Assembly: GCA_009663005.1 (NCBI GenBank)
Contig: VIGQ01001645.1
Location: 1-20,000 of the forward strand
Origin: Actinidia chinensis
Taxonomy: Eukaryota; Streptophyta; Magnoliopsida; Ericales; Actinidiaceae
DNA length: 20,000 nucleotides
Direction of reading: 5' to 3'
Shown one piece after another: positions 11,115-19,890 of the stretch (positions within the stretch are counted from its first letter, which is position 1; each line of letters starts with the position of its first letter). A program made the translations under genes and the position numbers. The notes beneath the pieces were generated by a model. It did not search any database and had not been told where the DNA came from. It worked only from the letters and a program-made list of their open reading frames with translations.

Positions 11115-11550
11115 TGTTCAAAACGAATTATCGATCACACACACAAGACAATAGAAATTTACGTGGTTCGGCCATTGATACCTACATCACGAAAAGAAAT
11201 CAATAATCCACTAATTGAACGAATGGATTACAAAAGCAAGAGACACACCCTCTCAACTCACAATCTCTCTTTGTCTTGCCTCTCACTCTTAACTCACACA
11301 GCACACCGCTCTCAGCCCACAACACACAACACACAAATCTTAGTATCCTACCCTCCTTTATAGGCCAAGGGAATGAGGTGGTAGACTTCCAGTAGGATAC
11401 CTAATAGTTATCCTATTCTTAACCTAGAGAAATTCTCTCAAGAGTTCTAGTTACTTAGAGTTTCCTCTCACATGGACAATCAATGTGAGCCAACCGGGTC
11501 TTAGCTGGTGGCTACTGGGCGTTACTCATCCAGGTAGGATGGACTCAATA
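11115..11550 (-). repeat. 3' LTR of the copia element (left copy)
   Basis: Begins TGTTCAAAACGAATTA and ends GGACTCAATA on the + strand. It contains ATTTACGTGGTTCGGCC, whose reverse complement is a block frequent near the 3' end of plant copia LTRs, and CCTATAAAGG (minus strand, from 11364 down to 11355). It aligns along its length with 14086-14509 with many one-base indels. Confidence 0.85.
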
Positions 11551-11562
11551 ATCTCCCCATCC
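11551..11562 (-). other. Polypurine tract
   Basis: Minus-strand GGATGGGGAGAT directly abuts the left LTR, the position expected for the plus-strand primer of a minus-oriented element. Confidence 0.65.
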
Positions 11563-12235
11563 AGCCCACTGGGGGTTAATCTGATATTTTCAAGTTGTCC
11601 ATCATGAGAGCTTCTGGTCAGCTCCCCTATAAGATAGCAAGACAGCATCCGAGATACCTTGCCCTCACAACGGGGCTACTCCACTTCCCACCAAAATATA
11701 TTCACCTCCACTGAAGTGCCACACCTTTCACTTGAGGTGCACCTACACTACAACGGGGTGCGCTGCAAAGTACGTCACTTTGCGAGGTTGTCGTGATCCT
11801 CTCTCCTCATGTGTGCTGCACCAATTGAGAGATCACCGCCCTAATTAAATCGAGAGCCGAAAGAGACTCGTTTCGTGTATCGCGCCCGTTACTGTACAAC
11901 TCTTCAAAATCGACTTTGTTCTTTTCTCTGAGCTTTTAACTGGACATCCTTTCACAGTTGCACCACTAAGTTGGCCAAAAACTTCCGTGCATATCTCAAA
12001 ATATCTCCCTGCGCTTTGTACCACTCTAGATCCTCCAAAGTAACCACTACGGATCCTCCAAGTATCCTGCCACATGCTTTGCGTACCTCTATTACCATTG
12101 TTGCTTCCCTTGTCGATTCTTCTTGCTAATACACTGGGACTCATGTTGGACAATAGTTCCCGATCTGATACTCTCTTTCAGTCGGTATGTCCTCAGTCTT
12201 CCTTCCCTACAGCATCTCTTGTTTCTTGGAAACTC
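11563..12235 (-). other. Copia internal 3' part without recognisable pol
   Basis: An open frame at 11845-12153 (minus) continues the end of the protease-like region in a shifted frame, but its composition matches no integrase, reverse transcriptase or RNase H motif I know. I see no HHCC, DDE or (Y/F)xDD signature in about 670 bases. The DNA may be a deletion scar plus sequence needed for replication of a non-autonomous element. Confidence 0.5.
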
Positions 12236-13430
12236 TCAGAATTCCCCATTAACTTCAAAGCTGCATTCATTCGAATCTAGTATCCCAATAGAAATCAATT
12301 TTTTTGTAGACAGGAAACAGTATCTTATCTCGGGTAACATCACAGACCTCTCGCTGCCATGCAGAATTTGGACGTTCCTTTGCCAATAACTCTGTGCGCC
12401 GTGTTGGTTTCGCCATCCGATACAAGTCTCTCGCATGCTGCATATATAGAGAACACCTCTCTATAGCTACACAAGTGGTAAGCAATGCCTAAATCATTAT
12501 CTGATTGGGGGGGGGGGACTGTTCATCGGTCGATGCTTGCTAGGAGAACATCACTCTCATTCCATAACCATCATGCTATTGCTGCTATCTCTCAATTACT
12601 GATCATGTGCTTTATATTTTGGGCCAATTCCTCTGGATTATACCCCTCCTAGTCGCAATAAAAGAACCTAAAGTGCGACACTCGATTGGGTGACCTCTAT
12701 CGTCCGCTACTAGTACCCCGTGTGATGGCTTCTTTCTTGACCTCGACCTCTTTTCCTCTGAGACTAGGGCTCGCGAATCATATTATCTGTCGTACTCATC
12801 TTTCTGCTCACGTGCCTCTTCATTGATAGAGCCATCCATGCCCAACTCGTCGTCAACTTCCCATTCAGTACTGAATTGCAAGAGAATCAACAATATGTCT
12901 CCTAAGTTTTTGGCAACAAGAACTCACAAGCAGTAGGCCTGCTTCTCATTCTTAAAAACTGTAGGTCAACACGGCCAACTAATTGACCAAAATTCTGGAA
13001 CTCGTTGTATGTTCCGTACTGTAGTCCCTCTCTGAAGTTTCAATTCATTAGGCCTCTCATCAATAAGACTGTGTTTTCGAGATGTATTCGCCTGTATACT
13101 CCTCTAATTTGATCCACAACTCATAAGAACTGGTCTCCTGTGCCTCTGTGCACGGATACCTCATGTATTAATGCACTGCTATCAGCCCAATGTCTTTCTG
13201 TCATCTTCTTCCATTACCTCATCCTTTTTCACTGCAGGTTTATCTCCTTTATTCTCCAAGATCAAACAACTCCTATAGAATAGGAGGTCCTCAATTGTGG
13301 TTTCCACAAGGCGTAATTCGTGCTGAAAGCATGATTATAGCTCCCAAGCTATTCTCTTACTATCGACTTCTCCCAATAGAAGAAAATTATCCGAAAACCA
13401 ACCTCGCAGATGACTCCAGGGAATTGTCGA
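12236..13430 (-). pseudogene. Copia gag and protease-like region, frameshifted
   Basis: Reading leftward on the minus strand, the gag N-terminal region shows TNYALWKPQ and IEDLLFY (about 13330-13270) and ENKGDKPA (about 13240). A C-terminal RGRGQ-type basic stretch (about 12750) precedes a CCHC zinc-knuckle block with FFYCD, then NCPKYKAHD-like residues (about 12680-12610). Next come a YHLCSY segment (about 12490) and LISIGILDSNECSFEVNG (about 12320-12240), characteristic of the protease/gag-pre-integrase junction of copia polyproteins. The zinc knuckle binds the element's RNA and the protease would process Gag. Multiple frameshifts and an 11-G run (12507-12517), where the protease catalytic DSG would lie, break it as written. 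Confidence 0.75.
12507..12517 (+). repeat. 11-G homopolymer in protease region
   Basis: The run replaces sequence expected just before the catalytic aspartate of the copia protease. It is probably a consensus artefact or expansion. Confidence 0.7.
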
Positions 13431-13470
13431 GAACCCTCAGAAACGGCTAAACTAGCGAAAATCAAAAAGT

Positions 13471-13642
13471 TTTGGTACCAAATTGACAAAATCAAAAGTC
13501 TGGGATCAAATAATAAAAATCAGTAACTTCAAGACTAAACTATAATTTATAGCACTTTAGGGACCAATATGTAATTACAAAACTCTAGGAACCAAACTGA
13601 ATTAAACATAACTGTAGGGGACAAACTATAATTTACAAGAGG
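13471..13642 (-). repeat. About 29-bp tandem repeat, six degenerate copies, in copia leader
   Basis: Units at 13471-13499, 13500-13528, 13529-13558, 13559-13586, 13587-13615 and 13616-13642. Consensus on the + strand is about AGGGACCAAACTATAATTTA then CAAAACTCT. On the minus (element) strand this reads as repeated TTTGGTCCCT...GTTTTGTAATT blocks upstream of gag. Similar AGGGACCAAA tandem leaders occur in other plant LTR elements; the function is unknown. Confidence 0.75.
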
Positions 13643-13699
13643 GATAGTCCTGGAATATTCTTTGATGGACATGGCATCGATGTGGCACTAATGGGCGTG

Positions 13700-13985
13700 A
13701 CTCACTATTGACTAGAACGACTGCGTGTCACAAGTGCACGCGAGGCCCGCGTGTGGCGGGGGCGGGTGTCTGAGACATGTGACGCGCGGCTGCGTGGGTC
13801 CTCATCCTGGTGTGTGGCCACGCGTGGACCCCTCCTCCGGGGCGCGTGTAGCTATTGGGTTTACCTCTTTGCACGTGCAATTGCGGCTTGGAACACCTTT
13901 TGGCGCATGGTCGAGACAGATCTGACCGCCGAGATCAGACGGCGCGTGGGGGTGCGTCGGTGTCCATTCTGACTCAGCTGATGCT
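13700..13985 (-). other. GC-rich copia 5' leader
   Basis: A strongly GC-rich island (GGCGCGTG, CACGCGTGG, GCCACACACC blocks) between the primer-binding site and gag. Overlapping open frames on both strands reflect the base composition. None resembles a known protein, so it is treated as untranslated leader. Confidence 0.55.
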
Positions 13986-14065
13986 AGAGCTCGTCTCAAA
14001 GAGAAGAAACACCGTGGTGCTATCAGAATGAGATTTTGAGCACTTCTACGACCCCAATTTCGATA

Positions 14066-14079
14066 TGGTTTGATTACCA
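14066..14079 (-). other. tRNA primer-binding site of the copia element
   Basis: Minus-strand TGGTAATCAAACCA, 6 bases inside the right LTR. It matches the initiator-Met tRNA type TGGTATCAGAGCCA with one inserted A and a few changes. Confidence 0.6.
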
Positions 14080-14085
14080 ATTTTC

Positions 14086-14509
14086 TGCTCAAAACGGATT
14101 ACCGAATACACAGACACAAGAAATAGAAATTTAAATTTTCGGCCATGATGCCTACATCCACAGAAGAAAAACAATAATCCACTAATCGAGCGAATGGATT
14201 ACAAAGCAGGAGACACACCCTATCAACTCCAATCTCTCTTTGTTTTGCCTCTCACTCTCAAACTCACCAAAGGCACACCGCTCTCAGCACAAACACACAA
14301 ATCTCAGCATCCTTACCCTCCCTTTTATAGGCAAGGAAAGGAGGTGGTAGACTTCCAGTAGATACCTAATAGTGAATCTATTCTACCTGAGATAATCCTC
14401 AGGAGTTATAGTTAACTCTAGAGTGTCACTTCATATGGGACAAGCCCTGTGAGCCAAAGGGCTTGGCTTGGCTAATGGCTTGAACTCATCCAAGTAAGCT
14501 GGATCAACA
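14086..14509 (-). repeat. 5' LTR of the copia element (right copy)
   Basis: Begins TGCTCAAAACGGATTA and ends GGATCAACA on the + strand. The minus strand of 14321-14330 is CTATAAAAGG, a good TATA box, so this LTR could drive transcription leftward, antisense to the CNL gene. Confidence 0.85.
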
Positions 14510-14712
14510 AGTAAACGTAAACAAAGGTCAAATTTGGCCATGCATAGCACGGGTTCAATTGCTAGGATATAATATTAGAAAATCAAAAGTTGTATTATCA
14601 TGACGAAGGTACTTGGAAAGAGGAAAATCCAAAAACAGCTTTATTTAAGACAGATCAATTGAAGGTTTCTTTTAATCTCATCTATTTAAACATTATATCT
14701 AAATGGTATCAG

Positions 14713-14852
14713 GTGCTTCAGATGGATGGTGTATTAATTGTGGGTCAGTACAATTCAGGAAGGAAGCATTCGAGAAAACTGGCAAAAAAGTACCGAGTCG
14801 AAGAAACCAAGTTCGAGTCTTTTGTCATACCCCCGTCCTCCTTATCGGAAAT

Positions 14853-14886
<34 letters not shown>

Positions 14887-17800
14887 TATTCATTTTCGTC
14901 AAGCAAAATGTTGCAGGACTTGAATCAAGGAAGACAAGTGAAGGAATTAGAACTCTCTAGACGACGAGAACGTAACATGATTGGGATATGTGGGATGGGA
15001 GGAGGGGGAGACACTATAGGGAGGACAGGGGGGAGTTTCCAAACAAGCAAATGCAGTAAGAAAATTTGATATGAGTGTCAGGTGGTTGTTTTTTATGTCA
15101 CAAACTCCAAACGTGACAAAAAATCCAAGACGAAGTGGCCCACAAGTTAGGCCTGGATCTTGGAAATAGAGACAAGTCCGAGAGAGTATCTGCATTGGAG
15201 GGACAGAATCAAGAAGGAAGGAAAAAGATTCTGGTTAATTTTAGATGTGTTTGGAGTAGACTTGAACTTGAGGAGGTTGGTATTCCTTTTGGCGAGGATC
15301 ACAAGGGTTGCAAAAATTTGCTTACCTCTCGAAGAGAAGATGTCTGCAGAAAATGGATGCTCAAAAGACTTTCCCCATCCAAGTCTTATTAATGACCTCG
15401 AAGCCTGGGTTCTGTTTAGGAAATGGTTGGTGAAGCCGCGGACTCTTCTGATGTGAATAACATAGCGAAAGAGGGGGCTAGGAGATGCGGTGGCCTGCCA
15501 ATTGCATTGTGACAGTTGGAATGGCTCTTAAAAGCAAAAAAAGTACGTGTGGATGGATGTAGCCCAAACAGCGGGAAAAGCCTATTCCCAATCGAATCGA
15601 AGGGATGAATGCATTGTGTATTCTGTCTAAAGTTGAGTTACAAATATTTAGAAACAGAGGAAAGCAAAGTCATTTCTTATTGTGCAGCCGGTTCCAGCAG
15701 GATTAGAAATTTCAGTGGAAACATTGGTGCAATATGGAATGGGCATAAGGTGGTTTCAGGACGTGGACCAGACAAGATGGTAGAGTTGAGCTCGTGCGCT
15801 GGTGAGCACTCTCCTGTCATCTTTTCTGTTGTTAAATGCGGGAGATGACCTATTTTGTTAAGATCATGATCTTGTCGAGAGCGCTTGCAATAGTAATTGC
15901 TCAAAGAGAGAACAAGTACATGGTAAAAGTGGTGCTGGACTAGAGAATGGCGAACCTGAGACATATTTCAAACTTACACAGGGAATCTCGTTGATGTCGA
16001 ATGATATTTGTGGGCTTCCGGATGGGCTAGAATGCCCAAACTAGAGGACTTTACTGCTACAGCAGAATCGATTCAATCTAATATGCGGAAATTCACCCAT
16101 TTCTTTCAAGGAATGAAAGATCTGAAAGTCTAGATATGAGGTTCAATCAAATATGTCCTGCCGCCGTCTGTTTCATTGCTAGAACTCGAACTCTCAACTT
16201 GATTAATGGAGTTGGGTGATATACATTTATTGGAACACTAAAACAACTGAGATTCTTGACCTATATGGATCTAATAGTTCAAGTGGTACCAGGAGATTTC
16301 ACCAATTGACTCATCTTAGGTTATTGATTGAGAGCTTGTAATGTCTCATGCAATAGCTCAAGGGTCATATCAGTTCTTTGTAAATTCGAGGAGTGGTACT
16401 TTGATGACAGATTTTACTAAGGGCTGTTGAAGGAGAAGGGAAGGAGAAAAAAATTCAAGAACCAGTGCCAGCCTGCCTGAGCTAAAGTCTCTGTCTCGAT
16501 TGACACGTTTATTATGGTTGTCCCAGATTACTGATTGTTGCCCCACGACCTGAACCTCAAACCTTACCAAGATTTTCATAGCAATAGGCAATTATTTTCC
16601 TGAACAAAGATTTGAGAAAACAAACTGAGTCTCACCTCGATACGAGATTGAGTGAGGCCAGCAGGTTTTGGTAAACGAGAACAGAAGCTCTATCTTTAAG
16701 AAATTGCGGGGTTTGGTGAATAATGACCTAGACAACGACAGTCTTAATCAGAGATGTGAATCTCGAGTCAGCAATGAATTAAAATATCTCCTAGACACGG
16801 TTGATCCAACGGAGGTCTGCCGCAACTTAGAAAAATGAAACTTTCTGACATGTCATCCTTTATTGAAATATGTCATGGCCCAATCACATATGAGTCCTTA
16901 AGGAAGGTGCGACACTAAAATTGTATGTTGTAATGCTATGGTCACATTGCTGCCATAATGTGTTAAGCAGGTTGCATGCCTTCAAACTGTCATCGCTGAA
17001 AGTTGTCATCTCTGCAAAATGTATTTGATCTCGAAGGGCTTGCAACCGGAGGGGGAACAGAACTGAGTTTCTCTCTACTTTAGAAAAACTTGAACTTTTG
17101 GAGTTGCCTGAGTTGATAACATATCTGGAAGGGCTACCTTTCATCTTGTGAACCTTTGTAATCTAAAGGAGAAGGTCAATTTTACTACTGTCGCAGGTTA
17201 TACGAATATTTCCACCATCACTGGTACAGAAGCTGTCTGCCTTGACGCGATTCGGGTCGTTGTTGCAGAAATCTAGAGGAAATCTTGGGAACACATAACG
17301 AACACAAATAGAGGTAGTTGTACCGGGAAATCTCCTCGGCACAAATTATGAGCTGCGGAACTTGATTACTGTTGAGGTGCGCGCGTGTGATAAATGAGAT
17401 ATATATTTCCCCTCCCGTTGCTAGAGGGTCTGTGCTACTCCGAAATATTGGATACAAAATTGTCCAATGTTGGAATCCATAGTTGAAGAAGAGTAAAGGA
17501 GAAGAAACATATCATTCTATTGGAGAAGGTCGTTTTCCCTCACCTGTATCAGATAATACTTTTTCAATCTGGACAATCTCAACTGTTTCTGCAAAGGTCG
17601 TTATGCTTTGGAAATATCCCCTTTGGAAGAAATAGTAATAAAGCGTTGTCCCAAAATGGGATATTTGGTCATGGTGCTCAAATATACCCAAACCTAAAGA
17701 AAGCGCATTTTGAATGGGAAGATGAAGTAATGGAAGGGTGACCTCAATTCCACTGTAAAGAGATCCAACCAAAAGTACATTGTCATAGCTGAGCAGCTTA
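14713..17800 (+). CDS. CNL disease-resistance protein, exon 2 (NB-ARC and LRR), many frameshifts
   Basis: This exon encodes the nucleotide-binding switch and leucine-rich repeats of the immune receptor begun at 8495. In order: the CFRGWCINCGS linker (14714-14747); YNSGRK and EETKFES (14749-14820); LESRKTSEGIRTL (about 14918-14957); a P-loop region NMIGICGMGG (about 14974-15003) whose GKTT now reads GDT; kinase-2 LILD (about 15231-15250); RNBS-B GCKNLLTSRREDVC (about 15306-15347); EAWVLFRK (about 15398-15421); GLPIA (15492-15506); LKLSYKYLE; an RNBS-D FPEDY-like stretch (about 15670-15710); an MHDLV-like site (about 15860-15877); then LRRs including ISLMSNDICGLPDGLECP (about 15985-16040) and VSNELKYLLDTVDPTEVCRN. 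HFEWEDEVMEG ends at 17738 and a TGA follows, but homologous-looking sequence continues after one more frame change to about 17800. Nearly every motif needs a one-base indel to join its neighbour. Length and order fit a complete CNL. Confidence 0.8.
14855..14885 (+). repeat. 31-T homopolymer inside the NB-ARC linker
   Basis: The T run lies between the linker residues PPSSLSEI and KQNVAGLESRK just before the P-loop. Translated, it would be a run of about ten phenylalanines, and it also coincides with a frame change. The surrounding protein sequence leaves only a few residues of natural space here. Confidence 0.85.
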
Positions 17801-18300
17801 TAATGATTTGTGCATTCGCTACGTTTATGCCACTAACAGTGAGTGCTTTGGCAGGCAAACCCCAGCATGCTTGCGATCAGTACTCTACCATAAAGTTTTG
17901 ATTGCCCTCTTACATCTCACTTGAAGCATTTGTCAGGTTTCAACTTTTATCTTTGCCTCCACCAAATGCACAATTCTTCATTTTAGCAATTATACTAGAC
18001 AAAAAATGTTAGATTAGACCCTGATTATCCAATATATTGTTTTTGGTACACATGTGAGGTTAGGGAAAATAATCTATTTGAAGTGACACTGACGTATATT
18101 AAAATGCAAAAACCTCAATGGAATTGAGAAAATCGTAGAGTATAATATTAATCATATCCATGTTATGCTATGACATTTTTTCATAATGAACCACTTGACT
18201 TAAACATTACCGAACTAACAGTATTATGGAAGAAACCTTTCACTTTTGTTATTGGCAAAATTTTCTGTTATATTTATATATATTCATTTCTGATGAATTG
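17801..18300 (+). other. CNL 3' flank, possible 3'UTR and intron
   Basis: No gene is visible. Sequence is moderately AT-rich until a TTTGGCAG (18301-18308) that resembles a 3' splice site and marks the start of the duplicated downstream module. CNL genes often have introns in the 3'UTR, so this may be the first part of one; the donor is not identified. Confidence 0.4.
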
Positions 18301-18960
18301 TTTGGCAGTGAGGAAACTGGTCGTAGTTACTTGTGATGGCGTATGGGGCTGTGGGACATAATGTTGGGGCTTATTGTTCGTAGTTACTGGTAATGCAATG
18401 GCGATTGCATGGTGGGAGATGGAAGCTTCTAGTATTATTTATTATAGTTTGCTGCTGCGTTATAAATATGAATAAAGACAAAAATCAGTTGTGATAATCT
18501 TACTTGCTTAATCTATTTTCCTGGTTGTTGAGTAAGAACGTTGTCTACCGTCTTGATATGTATATATTTGATGTGTTATCTCATATTAAATAAATTGAGA
18601 CAAAATCATAGAACTTGTTTGCGTTAAAAATATTACGCTGTTGTGAGTACTATATATGACCGTGTTATATTAGAAATAATAAAAAATTATTGGTAGGGAA
18701 ATTGTGGTAAATGTTAGGACCTTTATTGATAAAAATTATATAGTGAAATATTATGATTAATGTGATAATGTTATATTTGGTACATCATATATTACAAATT
18801 TTTTGGGTTTGTTGTAGCCATCTTGAATCTTAGTTGTTTAACATGTTCGATCAATGGTGATAAATGTTAAATTTGACGTATCATATACACCATTTTTTTG
18901 AGGTATATATTGAGACACTCTTGAATTTACTTGTTTACATGGGAGCTTTGAATGCATATT
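18296..18960 (+). repeat. Duplicated 3' module, copy A
   Basis: Shares with 19318-19890 an ordered set of blocks: an AG-ending T-rich start, CGTAGTTACT...TGATGGCGTA(T)TGG, GCTTC(T/C)AGTATTATTTATTAT, ATGAATAAAGACAAAAATCA, CTATTTTCCT, CTCATATTAAATAAAT, and a later CATATA(C)ACCATTTTTTT followed by ACACTCTTGAAT. It also has a short internal repeat of CGTAGTTACT (18323 and 18380). The 3' splice-like start and poly(A) signal suggest a 3'UTR exon. No protein is supported. Confidence 0.75.
18471..18476 (+). terminator. Poly(A) signal, copy A
   Basis: AATAAA within ATATGAATAAAGACAAAAATCAG, conserved in both module copies. It is a plausible cleavage and polyadenylation signal for the CNL transcript. 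Confidence 0.45.
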
Positions 18961-18989
18961 TTATGTAGCAATATCACTATTCAATAAAC

Positions 18990-19265
18990 TTTAATGACAA
19001 AAATTAATCAACATAATATTTTTTAAGACACTAACAAAAAATTCAGATTTGTTATTCCAAGGATAGTCTCAAATAACAAATCTAGATTTTTCGAATGTGT
19101 TTTAAAAAAAAAATAATGTTTAATTAGTTTTGAATTAAATTTTATAAATTCAGAGAAATTTTAAAAAAAATTTATAAATTTGATCAATAATAATATTTTT
19201 TTTTTATAAAACACATAAGGTGGAAGTAAATAAATTATAACATTTTCATAAAATTTTTTTTACTG
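18990..19265 (-). repeat. Inverted fragment of the AT-rich palindromic element
   Basis: GGATAGTCTCAAATAACAAA (19061-19080) is the reverse complement of the unit-3 centre, TTGTTATTTGAGACTATCC (about 4078-4096). The following DNA, through AATTTGATCAATA, TTTATAAAACACATAAGGTGGAAGTAA and AATTATAACATTTTCATAAAATTTTTT, tracks the reverse complement of about 3940-4060. It sits between the two copies of the duplicated 3' module. An 11-bp perfect inverted repeat, GATTTGTTATT/AATAACAAATC (19046-19056 and 19072-19082), lies at its edge. Confidence 0.6.
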
Positions 19266-19317
19266 CAAAATTTATGTTTTATATATATTTATATTCATTC
19301 TTCTTATGTAATTATTT

Positions 19318-19890
19318 TGCAGTTGGGGTGGGAACTTGTTCGTAGTTACTGTTTGATGGCGTATTGGCATGGGTGTGAGATGCTACTTGGGGCTTCCAGT
19401 ATTATTTATTATTTAGTTTGTTGCTTGCTATAATATGAATAAAGACAAAAATCAGTTGTTGTCCTCTTACTTGATCAATCTATTTTCCTTTCCTGTGTTT
19501 GATTATGTAAAATGTTGTCTACTGTATATTGGTATATATTGTGATGAGTGTTAATTCTCATATTAAATAAATAAGGCAAAATCTATATAATTTGTGTCCT
19601 GTATAATAAAATGTTACGGTCAAATATGGTATATATTATGAATCGTGGACTGTTGAATAGTCAAAAAAAATTGTGTTTACGAATTATTGTGGTAATATTA
19701 AGAACCTTTGTGATAAAGAATTTTTTTTTTTTGTATGATCGGTTGTAATGAATATTACGATTAATTGTGATAGTGTTGCACTTGGGCACAATCACATATA
19801 CCATTTTTTTTTTTTTTGGGGGGGGGGGCAGGGTTGTAACACTCTTGAATGTTCTTTGTTTACCTGGGGATTAATTTGATAATTTTATAC
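19318..19890 (+). repeat. Duplicated 3' module, copy B
   Basis: Second copy of the module at 18296-18960, about 1.0 kb downstream and in the same orientation. It begins after TATTTTGCAG (ending 19322), a good 3' splice site. A T14 then G11 run (19804-19828) replaces the T-rich point of copy A just before the shared CACTCTTGAAT block. Confidence 0.75.
19438..19443 (+). terminator. Poly(A) signal, copy B
   Basis: AATAAA in the same conserved context as the copy-A signal. It could give a second, longer 3' end if both copies are real. Confidence 0.4.

Larger units (their letters stand above)
11115..14509 (-). mobile_element. Non-autonomous Ty1/copia LTR retrotransposon
   Basis: Two direct repeats of about 430 bp (11115-11550 and 14086-14509) bound about 2.5 kb of internal DNA. 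Four features put the element on the minus strand. A TATA box CTATAAAAGG lies within the LTR. A tRNA-Met-type primer-binding site (minus-strand TGGTAATCAAACCA, close to the copia consensus TGGTATCAGAGC) lies inside the right LTR. A purine tract GGATGGGGAGAT lies inside the left LTR. The gag reads leftward. Gag, zinc knuckle and a protease-like segment are recognisable, but integrase, reverse transcriptase and RNase H are not, and there is no room for them. The LTRs start TG; the right one ends CA and the left TA. I could not confirm a target duplication (flanks about AAATA and AGTAA). The LTRs differ at many positions, which reflects age or consensus error. Confidence 0.85.
8780..14712 (+). 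other. CNL intron with retrotransposon insertion
   Basis: The donor is CATAG|GTACTG and the acceptor is TATCAG|GTGCTTC. Joining them gives AAT CAT AGG TGC TTC AGA, encoding NHRCFR, which leads into the conserved CFRGWC...NCGS linker of CNL proteins. Phase and motif agree, so the boundaries are well supported. The intron is about 5.9 kb, of which about 3.4 kb is an antisense copia element. The remaining 8780-11114 is AT-rich with no credible gene. Confidence 0.7.

Noticed and set aside
11109..11363. Plus-strand open frame of 84 residues
   Set aside because: It lies inside the left LTR, and the corresponding right LTR does not keep the frame.
12074..12389. Plus-strand open frames opposite the protease region
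   Set aside because: They are shadows of the minus-strand gag/protease coding sequence.
13725..14092. Overlapping GC-rich open frames on both strands
   Set aside because: They reflect the GC-rich copia leader. No recognisable protein is encoded and the frames extend into the LTR edge.
11105..14514. Target-site duplication of the copia element
   Set aside because: The flanks (about AAATA or TGTTG on the left, AGTAA on the right) do not match convincingly, and the exact LTR edge is uncertain by a few bases.
14590..15069. Independent 159-residue gene beginning at 14590
   Set aside because: Only the part after 14713 is CNL-like. The first 40 residues are intron, and the frame persists by chance through the T run.
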